Assembly (NCBI RefSeq): GCF_030694085.1
Contig: NZ_JAUXZE010000035.1
Coordinates: 496,001 to 560,000 of the forward strand
Reading direction: 5' to 3'
Length of the DNA stretch: 64,000 nt
DNA from: Tabrizicola sp.
GTDB taxonomy: Bacteria; Pseudomonadota; Alphaproteobacteria; Rhodobacterales; Rhodobacteraceae
Position numbers and translations under genes: made by a program. How positions within the stretch are numbered: position 1 is the first letter of the stretch; each line of letters begins with the position of its first letter. The notes beneath the pieces are model-generated. The model saw only the letters and a list, made by a program, of their open reading frames with translations. It ran no database searches and was not told the origin of the DNA. Positions 7,769-17,247 of this stretch are shown piece by piece.

Positions 7769-9952
7769 TTACCGACCTCGTCGCGACCGCTTTCCACCGC
7801 GCTGGCCCGCCCGGCCTGCAGTAGACCGTCCGGCCATCTTCACCGCCTCTTCCACCGCCTCTTCGATCACCTCCTGCCGGGCAAACGGATCATCAGCTAC
7901 GGCCAGTTCCACGGCCTCCAGCCGCTTGACCTCGTCGCGCAGGCGGGCGGCTTCCTCGAACTCCAGGTTCTCGGCCGCCTTGCGCATCTGCAGGCGCAGC
8001 GCGTCGAGGTGGGCGGCAAGGTTCTTGCCGACCATCGGTTTGTCTATCTTCGTCGTGATCCGCGCCTGGTCGGTATCGCCAACCCAAGTTCCGAACAGAA
8101 CATCCTCGACGTTCTTCTGGATCGTTTCGGGTGTGATCCCGTGCTTGACGTTGTAGGCGATCTGCTTTTCGCGGCGGCGGTTGGTCTCGCCGATGGCGCG
8201 TTCCATCGACCCTGTCATCCGGTCGGCATACATGATCACCCGACCTTCCGAGTTCCGCGCGGCCCGGCCAATGGTCTGGATCAGCGAGGTCTCGGACCGC
8301 AGGAAACCTTCCTTGTCGGCGTCCAGGATGGCAACCAGTCCACATTCTGGAATATCGAGCCCTTCGCGCAAAAGGTTGATCCCGACCAGCACATCAAAGG
8401 CCCCAAGGCGTAAATCCCGAAGGATTTCAATGCGTTCTATCGTGTCGATGTCCGAGTGCATGTAGCGCACCCGGATGCCCTGTTCGTGCAGGTAATCGGT
8501 CAGGTCCTCGGCCATCCGCTTGGTCAGGACGGTGGCCAGGGTCCGTAGGCCCCGGGCCGCCACCTTGCGGATCTCGTCGAGAAGGTCGTCGACCTGCATC
8601 TCGACCGGGCGGATTTCGACTTGGGGGTCGATCAGGCCGGTCGGGCGGATGACCTGTTCGGTGAAGACGCCGCCGGTCTGCTCCATCTCCCACGCCGCGG
8701 GGGTGGCCGAGACGAAGACGGATTGCGGGCGCATCGCGTCCCATTCCTCGAACTTCAGGGGGCGGTTGTCCATGCAACTGGGCAGACGGAAGCCGTGCTC
8801 GGCCAGCGTCATCTTGCGCCGGAAGTCGCCCTTGTACATGCCGCCGATCTGCGGGACCGAGACGTGGGATTCGTCCGCGAAAACAATGGCGTTATCGGGG
8901 ATGAATTCGAACAGCGTCGGCGGCGGTTCCCCCGGCGCCCGGCCGGTCAGGTAGCGCGAATAGTTCTCGATCCCGGCGCAACTGCCCGTGGCTTCAAGCA
9001 TTTCGAGGTCGAAGTTCGTGCGCTGCTCCAGGCGCTGCGCTTCCAGCAGCTTGCCCTCACTGGTCAGCTGCTTCAGGCGGTGGAACAACTCGTCCTTGAT
9101 GCCCTTGGTTGCCTGCGCCAGCGTCGGACGCGGGGTGACGTAGTGGCTGTTGGCGTAGATGCGGATCTGCTTGAAACTGTCGGTCTTGGCGCCGGTCAGC
9201 GGGTCGAATTCGGTGATCGATTCCAGTTCCTCGCCGAAGAAGCTGAACCGCCAGGCCCGGTCTTCCAGGTGGGCAGGCCAGATTTCCAGGGAATCTCCCC
9301 GCACACGAAAGGCTCCGCGCTGGAAGGCCGCTTCCAGGCGCCGGTATTGCTGGGCCACCAGTTCCGCCATCACCTTGCGCTGGTCGTAAAGCTGACCCAC
9401 GACCAGATCCTGCGTCATCGCCGAATAGGTCTCGACGCTGCCGATACCGTAGATGCAAGAGACGGAGGCCACGATGATCACGTCGTCGCGTTCCAGCAGA
9501 GCCCGGGTGGCCGAGTGGCGCATCCGGTCGATCTGTTCGTTGATCTGGGATTCCTTCTCGATATAGGTGTCGGTCCGCGCGACATAGGCTTCCGGCTGGT
9601 AGTAGTCGTAGTAGCTGACGAAGTATTCGACAGCGTTCTCGGGGAAGAAGCCCTTGAATTCTCCGTAGAGTTGGGCCGCCAGCGTCTTGTTGGGAGCCAG
9701 GATGATCGCCGGGCGCTGGGTCTCCTCGATCACCTTGGCCATCGTGAAGGTCTTGCCGGTCCCCGTCGCGCCCAGCAGCACCTGATCACGGTCGCCCGCC
9801 AGTACGCCGGTCGTCAGTTCCTTGATCGCGGTTGGCTGGTCACCGGCGGGCTGGAAGGGCGTGGACAGAATGAAGCGGCGCCCGCCTTCCAGCTTGGGCT
9901 TGGTCAGCACGTCCGGCCGCTCGGTCAGGGCGTTGAAGTTGTTGTGCGGCAT
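7769..9952 (-). CDS. uvrB: UvrABC excision nuclease subunit B
   Basis: 727 residues. UvrB is the damage-verifying helicase-like subunit of nucleotide excision repair. Visible: Walker [11 protein letters not shown], the beta-hairpin region [24 protein letters not shown]-type FADESHVS, motif VI region [14 protein letters not shown], and a C-terminal UVR/UvrC-binding motif [17 protein letters not shown] followed by an Arg/Gly-rich tail. The frame is open far upstream, but [13 protein letters not shown] at 9952 is the natural start, since homology to UvrB begins shortly after. It converges on the REP pair that follows the RAYT gene. Confidence 0.96.
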   Translation of the reverse strand: MPHNNFNALTERPDVLTKPKLEGGRRFILSTPFQPAGDQPTAIKELTTGVLAGDRDQVLLGATGTGKTFTMAKVIEETQRPAIILAPNKTLAAQLYGEFKGFFPENAVEYFVSYYDYYQPEAYVARTDTYIEKESQINEQIDRMRHSATRALLERDDVIIVASVSCIYGIGSVETYSAMTQDLVVGQLYDQRKVMAELVAQQYRRLEAAFQRGAFRVRGDSLEIWPAHLEDRAWRFSFFGEELESITEFDPLTGAKTDSFKQIRIYANSHYVTPRPTLAQATKGIKDELFHRLKQLTSEGKLLEAQRLEQRTNFDLEMLEATGSCAGIENYSRYLTGRAPGEPPPTLFEFIPDNAIVFADESHVSVPQIGGMYKGDFRRKMTLAEHGFRLPSCMDNRPLKFEEWDAMRPQSVFVSATPAAWEMEQTGGVFTEQVIRPTGLIDPQVEIRPVEMQVDDLLDEIRKVAARGLRTLATVLTKRMAEDLTDYLHEQGIRVRYMHSDIDTIERIEILRDLRLGAFDVLVGINLLREGLDIPECGLVAILDADKEGFLRSETSLIQTIGRAARNSEGRVIMYADRMTGSMERAIGETNRRREKQIAYNVKHGITPETIQKNVEDVLFGTWVGDTDQARITTKIDKPMVGKNLAAHLDALRLQMRKAAENLEFEEAARLRDEVKRLEAVELAVADDPFARQEVIEEAVEEAVKMAGRSTAGRAGQRGGKRSRRGR

Positions 9953-10090
9953 TGCGCGCCTCTCGGGGAGTCGGAGAAGAGACAGATTTGATCCGTTTTT
10001 GTTCCAGTTCAAGCGGTGATCCGGCACCAGCGGGCGAAACCGTTGCCGAAAGTGGCCCAAGCGGCTAAGGCTCGCCGCCAGAGGTGACAG

Positions 10091-10945
10091 ATGGCTGACA
10101 AGATCGACACGCAGGCCGTGGGGCTGGATGTGGGGCTGGCGTTCATCCGCTGGCTGACCGGGGCCGAGAACCTGCACTACGGGCTTTGGTCCGGGCTGGA
10201 GGTGACGGCGGGCAACCTGCGAGCGGCGCAGGACGCCTATACGGCGAAGCTTTTCGGTTACCTGCCTGAAGGCCCGCTGCGCATCCTGGACATTGGTGGG
10301 GGCGCCGGCGAGACGGCGAAGAAACTGCTGGCCCTTGGTCACCGTGTCGAGATCGTCGTCCCCTCCCCGTTCCTTGCGGCGCGCTGCCGCGAGACGGCGA
10401 AGGGTGCCACGGTCCACGAATGCACCTTCGAGGCGTTCCCGGGGCAGGGTCCCTTTGACCTGTGTCTGTTTTCGGAAAGCTTCCAGTATATTCCCCTTGC
10501 CGAAAGCTTGCCGAAATGTGCGCAGCTTCTGGTGCCCGGCGGCCAGGTGCTGATCGCCGACTGCTTTCGAACCGAGGCCTATCAGGGACGCCATGTCCAC
10601 GGACCGCAGCCCGGCGGCGGTCATCCGCTGGCGGCGTTCCGGGCCGCAGTGGACGGTTCGGCCTTCACGGTCGATGCCGAGGAGGAGATCACCGAAGCCG
10701 TGGCCCCGTCGATCGACTTGGAGCAGCGGCTGTTTCACGTCCTGGGGCATGGAGTCACACGCATTTCGGACGAGATTCGCGGCAAGCGGCCCACCGCGCA
10801 CTGGGCACTGGGCAAAGCCATCGGTCTTTTCCTGTCGCGAAAGCGGCGCGAGAACCTGATGCAGCGCCTGACCGGCGCCAGCCGCACATCTGAAGCGTTC
10901 CGGCGTTACAACAGCTATCGGATCATCCGGCTGCGGCAGGATTGA
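10091..10945 (+). CDS. Class I SAM-dependent methyltransferase
   Basis: 284 residues. The SAM-binding motif I is LDIGGGAGE about residues 66-74, followed by the acidic-end strand and the motif [15 protein letters not shown]. The substrate cannot be predicted. It is divergent from uvrB, with 138 bp between them, and stands alone. An inverted repeat downstream (11033-11087) may lie in its 3' untranslated region. Confidence 0.75.
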   Translation: MADKIDTQAVGLDVGLAFIRWLTGAENLHYGLWSGLEVTAGNLRAAQDAYTAKLFGYLPEGPLRILDIGGGAGETAKKLLALGHRVEIVVPSPFLAARCRETAKGATVHECTFEAFPGQGPFDLCLFSESFQYIPLAESLPKCAQLLVPGGQVLIADCFRTEAYQGRHVHGPQPGGGHPLAAFRAAVDGSAFTVDAEEEITEAVAPSIDLEQRLFHVLGHGVTRISDEIRGKRPTAHWALGKAIGLFLSRKRRENLMQRLTGASRTSEAFRRYNSYRIIRLRQD

Positions 10946-11032
10946 TCCGCAAGATTCTGCCTCAGGCGCACAACTTTAGGTTGATTTGACTCGCAACTTG
11001 CGCAAGACTGATCTGGCAAGCAGCAACTGAAG

Positions 11033-11087
11033 CTGTCGGTCGGCGTCGACCCTACCCCACCCCACACTCCCAGACGCCGGCCGACAG
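11033..11087. other. Long-stem inverted repeat with C-rich loop
   Basis: The left arm ctgtcggtcggcgtc (11033-11047) and right arm gacgccggccgacag (11073-11087) pair over 15 bp with one G:T. The 25-nt loop is almost all C and A. No run of T follows on either strand, so it is not a textbook terminator. It could be a 3' end structure of the methyltransferase mRNA, a small RNA or an operator. Confidence 0.5.
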
Positions 11088-11100
11088 TCCTTTCAAACGC

Positions 11101-11130
11101 TTGCGCTTTCCCCAAAGCATTGAGATATAC
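11101..11130 (+). promoter_or_regulatory. Possible sigma-70 promoter for the complex I accessory subunit gene
   Basis: TTGCGC (11101-11106), a 17-bp spacer, then GATATA (11124-11129), about 24 bp before the start codon. This is a partial match to both hexamers, chosen by spacing and position only. Confidence 0.35.
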
Positions 11131-11152
11131 GGGACACGTTCGGAGGATTCCC

Positions 11153-11464
11153 ATGCGCGCCCGCATTTACCAGCCCGCCAAGACCGCCATGCAGTCCGGC
11201 TCTGCCAAGACCCACCAGTGGGTGCTGGAGTTTGCTCCGGCTTCCGAACGTGAGGTGGACCCGTTGATGGGCTGGACCTCATCCAGCGACACCCAGAGCC
11301 AAGTGCGGCTGAAGTTCGAAACCCGCGAGGCTGCCGAAGCTTATGCGGCCGAGAATGGCATCGCGTATGACCTGGTCGAGCCGAAGCCGCGCAAGCCGAT
11401 CATCCGCGCCCGCGGCTATGGCGAGAATTTCGCCACCGACCGCAAGGGTGCCTGGACGCACTGA
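11153..11464 (+). CDS. NDUFS4-like (ETC complex I conserved region) accessory subunit
   Basis: 103 residues matching the ETC_C1_NDUFA4/NDUFS4 family: [52 protein letters not shown] and a C-terminal [15 protein letters not shown]. In alphaproteobacteria this is a small supernumerary subunit of NADH:quinone oxidoreductase, encoded away from the nuo operon. The ATG at 11153 has ribosome-binding site cggaggat; an upstream ATG at 11120 has none. It ends 3 bp before a convergent gene. Confidence 0.88.
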   Translation: MRARIYQPAKTAMQSGSAKTHQWVLEFAPASEREVDPLMGWTSSSDTQSQVRLKFETREAAEAYAAENGIAYDLVEPKPRKPIIRARGYGENFATDRKGAWTH

Positions 11465-11467
11465 CCG

Positions 11468-12664
11468 CTATTTCAGGATGTCCGATCCGATCCAGATCGT
11501 GTCTCCGGCCTTGAAGATGTAGTCCGACCGGACAAAGCTGCCCTCTTCGTCGGAAAGCACCACCAAACCATGCTTCACCAAATAGCGCCCGGATTCGGAG
11601 TGCTCCGAGCCGCTCGCGAACCCGCTGCCATTGTCGAACGTGGCCGAGGCCCCGGCGTAGGCACCATAGACCCAGGTTCCATCGGGGCGATAGGTGGTGT
11701 CGGTCATTCGCGTCACGCCGCCCGACATGCCGAGTCCCGGCGTGAAACCAGAGGCGAAGATGGTCGAAATAACTCCGTTGATTTTCGCGCCATCGGCCAG
11801 CAGGTCGATGGGATCCATCCGGCGATCACCCTTGTGGAACGTGTCGTCGGTGACCTCATAGCTTTCGACCTCGCCCGAGGCGTAGTGCAGCATGAGGCTG
11901 TCGCCCTTCAACCTGTAACTGCCCCAATCCATGTCGCCCTGGGCCAACAACTCCGCCTGGGCGAAAGGCGCGGTGCCGGTCGGAGCGGTGCCGTCGTAGA
12001 AGGTGCCGTCGGGATGGAAGGTCAGCCAGTGGTGGTCGATCTGCATGGTCATCATCCCGTCGATCCCTATCGTCCACCACGTTGACGTACCCCACCAGAC
12101 GCCCTTCAGGTTGCCCGGCTCCGGTGGCGGCATCAGCGGTTCAGCCCCTTCCGAGACGAACCGCGCACTTTCAAGCATGGGGACGACATCTCGTTGGAAG
12201 ACGGTCATGGCCGGAGGGATGTCTTCGGGGTCAGAGGCCGGCGCGGTGAAGGCGACCAGTTCCATTCGGCCGAAAAGCTGCACGGCGAACAGGATCTGAA
12301 GATCGCCGTCGACGGTCTGGCCCAGGATGGCGCCGGGTCGACCCTTCAGGTTGAAGACCTCGGGCGCCACGATCTGCGTGATCTTTGGCGGATCGGTCTC
12401 GTCGGGATCGACGAAGCGCCTGGTTTGCTGGTTCAGCCAGGTATCCACCCGCCCACCCGTCAATGTACCCGGGGTGACACGGATCGCGCAGAACTCACAC
12501 TCGTCCCCCGGCAGCTCGGACCGAAGAGTCAGGATGCCGTCACGTGTTCCGCCGCTTACCCAGCCCCTGGGGAGATCGAAGATCAGGTTCCCGTGCTGAC
12601 GCGTTTCCGCAGCAAGCGAAGTACCCAGGAGGCCAAACAGGAAGACATAGAAACAAGGACGCAT
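11468..12664 (-). CDS. Exported hypothetical protein
   Basis: 398 residues starting MRPCFYVFLFGLLGTSLAAE, a signal peptide with cleavage near LAA. A ggagg sequence precedes the ATG at 12664, which rejects the longer frame upstream. The N-terminal half (GNLIFDLPRGWVSGG, FCAIRVTPG) resembles a beta-sandwich envelope domain. The C-terminal half has repeated beta motifs such as WLTFHPDGTFYDG and YRPDGTWVYGAYAG. No catalytic motif is recognised. It is probably periplasmic, with unknown function, and is divergent from the GNAT gene at 12800. Confidence 0.7.
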   Translation of the reverse strand: MRPCFYVFLFGLLGTSLAAETRQHGNLIFDLPRGWVSGGTRDGILTLRSELPGDECEFCAIRVTPGTLTGGRVDTWLNQQTRRFVDPDETDPPKITQIVAPEVFNLKGRPGAILGQTVDGDLQILFAVQLFGRMELVAFTAPASDPEDIPPAMTVFQRDVVPMLESARFVSEGAEPLMPPPEPGNLKGVWWGTSTWWTIGIDGMMTMQIDHHWLTFHPDGTFYDGTAPTGTAPFAQAELLAQGDMDWGSYRLKGDSLMLHYASGEVESYEVTDDTFHKGDRRMDPIDLLADGAKINGVISTIFASGFTPGLGMSGGVTRMTDTTYRPDGTWVYGAYAGASATFDNGSGFASGSEHSESGRYLVKHGLVVLSDEEGSFVRSDYIFKAGDTIWIGSDILK

Positions 12665-12799
12665 ACAGGCCTCCGTTTTCGGCAGAGTTGCACAGCGGAC
12701 CAGCGTTGGAAGTGGGGAATACCATGCCGCCAACCGGACAGCGGAGTTTTGCTTGCCTCTCGGGCAGCTGCGGGGCAGGAAAGGCGCGGAGGAACCAGG

Positions 12800-13264
12800 A
12801 TGCCGATCACGATCACCGAAGAACACCCTCTGACCCCGGATCTGGAGCTGCTGTTCCAGCGACACACCGCGGACATGCACGCAGATACCCCGCCGGAGTC
12901 GATTCACATGATGGACAAGTCGGCGCTGGCTGCGCCGGGAATCCGGTTTTTTGTGCTGCGGGACGGCGAGCAGGCCCTGGCGATGGGGGCGTTCAAGCGG
13001 ATAGACGCTGCCCATGCCGAGATCAAATCGATGCATGTCCTGACCGAAGCGCGCGGGCGGGGGCTGTCGAAGGCGATGCTTGACCATCTGGTCGCCACTG
13101 CGCGGGCAGACGGGTTTTCCAGGCTGAGCCTGGAGACCGGGGTGCAGCCCACCTTCGTCGCGGCGCGGGCGCTTTATGCGCGGGCGGGCTTCGACGAATG
13201 CGCCCCGTTCGAGGGTTACGGGCCAGACCCGAACTCGGTCTTCATGACGAAGGTGCTTGCCTGA
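12800..13264 (+). CDS. GNAT family N-acetyltransferase
   Basis: 154 residues. Acetyl-CoA binding region: IKSMHVLTEARGRGLSKAML (motif A, R-G-x-G-x-S). The C-terminal ETGVQPTFVAARALYARAGF is the usual GNAT B region, and the end FMTKVLA is typical of the PhnO/ElaA-like subgroup. The ribosome-binding site gcggagga precedes the ATG at 12800. The substrate is unknown. A small hairpin (cttttgc/gcaaaag, 13266-13285) lies just after the stop, then the tRNA gene. Confidence 0.85.
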   Translation: MPITITEEHPLTPDLELLFQRHTADMHADTPPESIHMMDKSALAAPGIRFFVLRDGEQALAMGAFKRIDAAHAEIKSMHVLTEARGRGLSKAMLDHLVATARADGFSRLSLETGVQPTFVAARALYARAGFDECAPFEGYGPDPNSVFMTKVLA

Positions 13265-13295
13265 TCTTTTGCCGTGTCGCAAAAGCAGGGGGCGC

Positions 13296-13372
13296 GGGCT
13301 CATAGCTCAACTGGATAGAGCAAGGACCTTCTAAGTCCGAGGTTGAGGGTTCGAGTCCTTCTGGGCCCGCCA
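13296..13372 (+). tRNA. tRNA-Arg (anticodon UCU)
   Basis: 77 nt with CCA encoded. Acceptor gggctca pairs with tgggccc, discriminator G. D arm gctc/gagc, anticodon loop cttctaa giving anticodon TCT, T loop ttcgagt. The top pair of the anticodon stem is a mismatch (A-G). It decodes AGA, a rare codon in a genome of this GC content. No integrase or direct repeat of its 3' end is seen nearby. Confidence 0.93.
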
Positions 13373-13439
13373 TCTTTTCAGAACAGAGTGCCGTCCTCGG
13401 GGCATCGAACCCCTCGGACGGCGCTGCCGCGGATGGCAG

Positions 13440-14678
13440 TCAGGTGGGTGTCGACGGGGCACCGCCCTCGAAGCGGTTGCCGTGGCGGTAGTCGCAGGGC
13501 GCTTCCTGCATCTGCAAGTGCAGGCCCGTTCCGGTGAAGGGATGCGCGCGGGCAACGTCCTCGTCGAAGTCGATGCCAAGGCCCGGGGCTTCGGGCGGGA
13601 TGATGTAGCCGTCTTCCCATTTGATCGAATTCTTGATCAGTTTCTGGTGGAACGCCCCACCGGTTTCGATGGTTTCGGCGATCAGAAGGTTCGGGATCGA
13701 GGCGGCGAAATGGACGTTTGCCGCCCATTCCACGGGGCCTGCGTAAAGGTGCGGCGCCATCTCGGCGTTGAAGATTTCGGCCATTGCGGCGATCTTCTTG
13801 GCCTCCCAGATGCCGCCGACCCGGCCCAAGGCGGGTTGCAGGATCTTGACGCCCCCGGCACGAAGAAGGGTGCCGAATTCGGCCTTCGTCGTCATCCGCT
13901 CACCTGTGGCCAACGGGACCCGGACGGATTTTGCGACCTCGGCGAATTCCAGGAGATTGTCGGGCGGGATCGGCTCTTCGTACCAGAGCGGGTTGTAAGG
14001 TTCCAACTCGCGGCCCATGCGGATCGCGCCTGGGGTGGTGAACTGGCCGTGGGTGCCGAACAGAAGGTCGACGCGGTCGCCCACGGCGGCGCGGATCGCC
14101 TTGCAGAAGGCGACGCTCCGGGTGATGTCGGACATCGCGGGCTCATGCCCGCCGCGGATCGTGTAGGGACCGGCGGGGTCGAATTTGACGGCGGTGAAGC
14201 CAAGGTTCATGAAGCGGACGGCGGCTTCGGCGGCAGCGTCGGGGTCAACCCAGAACGCGGCCGATTCCTGGCCGGGTTCGGGGTAAAGGTAGGTGTAGCT
14301 GCGGATGCGGTCGTTCATCTTGCCGCCCAGCAGTGCGTGGACCGGCCGGTTGCGCGCCTTGCCCAGGATGTCCCAGCAGGCGATTTCCAGCCCCGAGAAG
14401 GCCCCCATCACCGTTGGGTCCGGGCGCTGGGTGAAGCCCGAGGAGTAGGCACGGCGGAACATCAGTTCGATGTTTTCCGGGTTCTCGCCCTGCATGTGGC
14501 GCTCGAACACGTCTTCGATGACGGCGCGCATCGCCTTGGGACCGACGGTCGAGGCGTAACATTCGCCGTAGCCGACGATACCGGTGTCGGTGGTCAGCTT
14601 CGGGAAGATCCAGTAGCGCCCGCCCCAGCCGGGGAAAGGCGGGGCGACGACGAAGATTTCGAGGTCCTTGAGTTTCAT
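13440..14678 (-). CDS. Mandelate racemase/muconate-lactonizing (enolase superfamily) enzyme
   Basis: 412 residues with the two-domain enolase-superfamily layout. The N-terminal capping domain starts MKLKDLEIFVVAPPFPGWGG. The barrel shows FTAVKFDPAGPY (catalytic Lys strand), LLFGTHGQF and WYEEPIPPDN (metal-binding strands), TGERMTTK, and MAPHLYAGPVEWAANVH with a candidate acid/base His. It resembles sugar-acid dehydratases such as D-galactonate or mannonate dehydratase types, but the exact substrate cannot be assigned. It is the last gene in the direction of transcription of a minus-strand block, 133 bp after the hydrolase at 14812-15513. Confidence 0.8.
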   Translation of the reverse strand: MKLKDLEIFVVAPPFPGWGGRYWIFPKLTTDTGIVGYGECYASTVGPKAMRAVIEDVFERHMQGENPENIELMFRRAYSSGFTQRPDPTVMGAFSGLEIACWDILGKARNRPVHALLGGKMNDRIRSYTYLYPEPGQESAAFWVDPDAAAEAAVRFMNLGFTAVKFDPAGPYTIRGGHEPAMSDITRSVAFCKAIRAAVGDRVDLLFGTHGQFTTPGAIRMGRELEPYNPLWYEEPIPPDNLLEFAEVAKSVRVPLATGERMTTKAEFGTLLRAGGVKILQPALGRVGGIWEAKKIAAMAEIFNAEMAPHLYAGPVEWAANVHFAASIPNLLIAETIETGGAFHQKLIKNSIKWEDGYIIPPEAPGLGIDFDEDVARAHPFTGTGLHLQMQEAPCDYRHGNRFEGGAPSTPT

Positions 14679-14811
14679 GCGTCGCGCCCCTTGTCTGGCC
14701 GAGGAGCGTGGGGTGAGGCCCAACGCCCGAGGATACCTTGGTGCAGGGAAAGCTAGTGAGGGATCGCTGAACGCGGTCGTTGAAAAGCGACCTGAGTTTG
14801 ACGCAAAGCTG

Positions 14812-15513
14812 CTATTCCAGGATGCTCTGACGCAGCCGCGCCAGCAGATCGGCCAACTGGACAGGCATGGCAAGGAAGGGCGAATGGCCAGAGGGCAGAC
14901 TGTGGCGGCACTCCTGCGGCAAGCGAGCGGCCATCTGGCGCTGGTAGTCCGGGGGGATGGTCTGGTCGGTTTCGCAAACGATAAAGTGCCGCGGCAGGGT
15001 TTCGGCCTGTTTGGGCCAGAGCGGAGTTTGTTGCGGCGTGACCGGCTGCGGGCACAACCGCGCGGTGGCCCATTTCGCCAGGTCAGGCGGGCAATCCTGG
15101 TAGAAAGCGGCGGGCGCAAGGGCAGGGTCGATGGTGAAACTCTGCTTGTCCCCGGCCAGGCGGATCGCAGGCATCAGCGGTTGCGACGGCCCGGCGCGGC
15201 GCATGTCGGCAAGGCTTTGGCCGACGGCGGGCAGATAGGCGCAAAGGTAGATCAGGCCGCGGAAGCGGTCGGGCGCGACCTCGGCCGCTGCGGTGATGGC
15301 ATAGCCGCCAGCGGAATGGCCGACGAGGATCGCATTCGGTGCGGCGGCGGCCAGGATGGTCTGAGCGTAATCGTCCAGGGTCGTAGGACGGCCATCCCTG
15401 CCGGGCAGGTCGATGGCGCGGGCGGGGATGCCGCGCTGCGTCAGTTCGGGCAGCAGGCGGTCGAAGCACCAGGCGCCGTGGCAGGTGCCGTGGATCAGAA
15501 GCAGCTCAGGCAT
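14812..15513 (-). CDS. Alpha/beta hydrolase (salicylate/methyl-ester esterase-like)
   Basis: 233 residues. The N-terminus LLLIHGTCHGAWCFDRLLPEL carries the oxyanion HG. The nucleophile motif is GHSAGG (LVGHSAGGYAIT), and the C-terminal CETDQTIPPD and SGHSPF give candidate Asp and His. The HGTCHGAWCF opening recalls the plant-type MES/HNL esterase group. The ATG at 15513 overlaps the end of the preceding gene by 8 bp, so translation is probably coupled. The substrate is unknown. Confidence 0.8.
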   Translation of the reverse strand: MPELLLIHGTCHGAWCFDRLLPELTQRGIPARAIDLPGRDGRPTTLDDYAQTILAAAAPNAILVGHSAGGYAITAAAEVAPDRFRGLIYLCAYLPAVGQSLADMRRAGPSQPLMPAIRLAGDKQSFTIDPALAPAAFYQDCPPDLAKWATARLCPQPVTPQQTPLWPKQAETLPRHFIVCETDQTIPPDYQRQMAARLPQECRHSLPSGHSPFLAMPVQLADLLARLRQSILE

Positions 15514-16285
15514 GGGCAATCCGGGTCATGAAAGTGGTCAGCGCCTCGGCAAAGGCCTCGGGGTGGGTCAGCATCGGCAGATGGCTGCCGCCACGCAGGA
15601 TGTGGAAGCTAGAGCCTGCGACCAGATCCGCCAGTTCGCGCTGCATGTCGGCGGGGCATTTGCGATCCTCTGACCCGGCGAGGACCAGCGTCGGCAGGCG
15701 CAGCGTGGCGGTGGTCTGGTAGAAATCCGCCGTGGCGGTGGCGGCGGCAACGCCCTGCCAGCCCTCGCTGCGGGTGCAGGACAGCATGACCCGGACCGCG
15801 TCCAGCGCTGGAGAGGTCCGCCAGCGCGGGCCAAGAAGGGCTGCAGTTTCCGCATCAAGGTCAGGCCCCTGCTCGGCAAGGCGGGCCAGCCTGGCCTGCC
15901 AGAGCGTGGGGTTCCCGAAACGCGTCGCACTGCCGGTCAGCACCAGGGCGCGCACCAGGTCCAGCCGCTTGACCGCCAACCCTTGCGCGACAAGTCCGCC
16001 CTCGCCCAGGCCGACCACGACTGCATCCCTCAGCGCGAAATGGGTCATCAGCCGTTCAACGTCGCGGATCAGGCTGCCCATGCCATAGGGAGGGGGCGGC
16101 GCGTCAGAGGATCCGTGCCCGCGCAAGTCCAGGCGGAGGACTCGGTGGCGCAGCATAGCAGGACGCAGGGCATCCCAGACCCGCAGGTCCAACCCCAGTC
16201 CGTGGATCAGCACCACTGGCGACGCACCCTCCGGGCCGGAGAGGCCAACATTCAGCCGCAGGTCCTCCAGCCAGACCAGCGTCAC
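15506..16285 (-). CDS. Alpha/beta hydrolase of 3-oxoadipate enol-lactonase type lacking the nucleophile Ser
   Basis: 259 residues, PcaD-like: VVLIHGLGLDLRVWDALRP, RLDLRGHGSSDAP, and a C-terminal GSEDRKCP and GGSHLPMLTHPEAF with the expected Asp and His. The nucleophile elbow reads GLGEGG (VVGLGEGGLVAQGLAV), where the family has G-x-S-x-G; the Ser codon is ggc (Gly). It is therefore predicted inactive as a Ser hydrolase, or it uses other chemistry. The start overlaps the stop of the dehydratase gene by 4 bp. It is otherwise intact, with no stop or frameshift. Confidence 0.8.
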   Translation of the reverse strand: MTLVWLEDLRLNVGLSGPEGASPVVLIHGLGLDLRVWDALRPAMLRHRVLRLDLRGHGSSDAPPPPYGMGSLIRDVERLMTHFALRDAVVVGLGEGGLVAQGLAVKRLDLVRALVLTGSATRFGNPTLWQARLARLAEQGPDLDAETAALLGPRWRTSPALDAVRVMLSCTRSEGWQGVAAATATADFYQTTATLRLPTLVLAGSEDRKCPADMQRELADLVAGSSFHILRGGSHLPMLTHPEAFAEALTTFMTRIAHA

Positions 16286-17247
16286 GCAGAATGATCCAGC
16301 GCTGTGGCGAAGGTTACGGGGTCGACGTTGCCGCCGGTGGCGACGGCGATGACCGTGTCAGGCAAGCCTTCGCCGAAAATCGCTGCGGCAAGCGCAACCG
16401 CGCCGCCCGGTTCCAGCACAATGCGCAGGTGAGTGAAGGCCAGAACCATCGCCCGCAGGGCGTGCGCGTCGCTGACCACCGCGCCTGGCCCGGCAAGGCG
16501 GGTAAGGATCGGGAAGGTCAATTCACCCGGCACGGGCGTCAGGATCGCGTCGCAGATCGAGCCGCTAAGGGCCGGGTTTCTTTGCCGCGTTCCAGATGCC
16601 AGCGAGCGGGCCATGTCGTCGAAGCCTTCCGGCTCGGCGGTGCGGACCTGAAGGCCTTGGGCTTGCGCCTGAAGCGCAAGGGCGATGCCAGAGGCGAGCC
16701 CGCCCCCGCCGCAGCAGACAAAGACGGGGGCATGGGTGATGCCGACCTCGGCGGCCTGACGGGCAAGCTCCAGTCCCACGGTCCCCTGCCCGGCGATGAC
16801 CTGCGGGTCGTCGTAAGGCTTGACCAGCGTCAGGCCCCGCGCTTCCGACAGCCGCGCGCCGATGGCATCACGGTCTTCGGTGGCACGGTCGTAAAGCACC
16901 ACCTCGGCCCCATAGGCGCGGGTGTTGGAGATCTTTACGGCGGGCGCGTCCGAGGGCATCAGGATCACGCAAGGCGCGCCGTGGGCGGCGGCGGCATAGG
17001 CCACGCCCTGCGCATGATTGCCGGAGGAGAAGGCGATCACCCCGCGCGCCCGGGCATCGGGTGACAGGGCCGAGACGGCGGACCAGCCGCCGCGCGCCTT
17101 GAAGCTGCCCGTCACCTGCAGACATTCGGCCTTGACGAAAACCCTTCGACCGGCCATCCGGTCCAGAAGCGGCGCGTTCAGAAGCGGAGTCTGGCGCACA
17201 TGGCCTGCCATTCGCACGGCGGCGGCTTCGATCATTGCCGGGTTCAT
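16282..17247 (-). CDS. PLP-dependent threonine/serine dehydratase family protein
   Basis: 321 residues, fold-type II PLP enzyme. PLP lysine motif GSFKARGG near residue 49, substrate loop SSGNHAQG, phosphate-binding Gly loop CCGGGGLASG, and C-terminal ATGGNVDP. This arrangement matches biodegradative threonine dehydratases and serine/threo-3-hydroxyaspartate dehydratases; it lacks the C-terminal ACT-like domain of IlvA. It overlaps its neighbours by ATGA on both sides and sits between two alpha/beta hydrolases. Confidence 0.85.
   Translation of the reverse strand: MNPAMIEAAAVRMAGHVRQTPLLNAPLLDRMAGRRVFVKAECLQVTGSFKARGGWSAVSALSPDARARGVIAFSSGNHAQGVAYAAAAHGAPCVILMPSDAPAVKISNTRAYGAEVVLYDRATEDRDAIGARLSEARGLTLVKPYDDPQVIAGQGTVGLELARQAAEVGITHAPVFVCCGGGGLASGIALALQAQAQGLQVRTAEPEGFDDMARSLASGTRQRNPALSGSICDAILTPVPGELTFPILTRLAGPGAVVSDAHALRAMVLAFTHLRIVLEPGGAVALAAAIFGEGLPDTVIAVATGGNVDPVTFATALDHSA

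Noticed and set aside
9953..10090. Possible SOS/LexA box upstream of uvrB (GTTC at 10001 and 10007)
   Set aside because: The alphaproteobacterial LexA site is GTTC-N7-GTTC; here only 2 bases separate the GTTC copies, and no other pair has the right spacing.
9953..10801. Long upstream extension of the uvrB frame
   Set aside because: The extension has no UvrB homology and runs antisense across the methyltransferase; [10 protein letters not shown] at 9952 is the natural start.
13296..13372. tRNA-Arg as the attachment site of a genomic island
   Set aside because: No integrase, no repeat of the tRNA 3' end and no change in gene style follow it.
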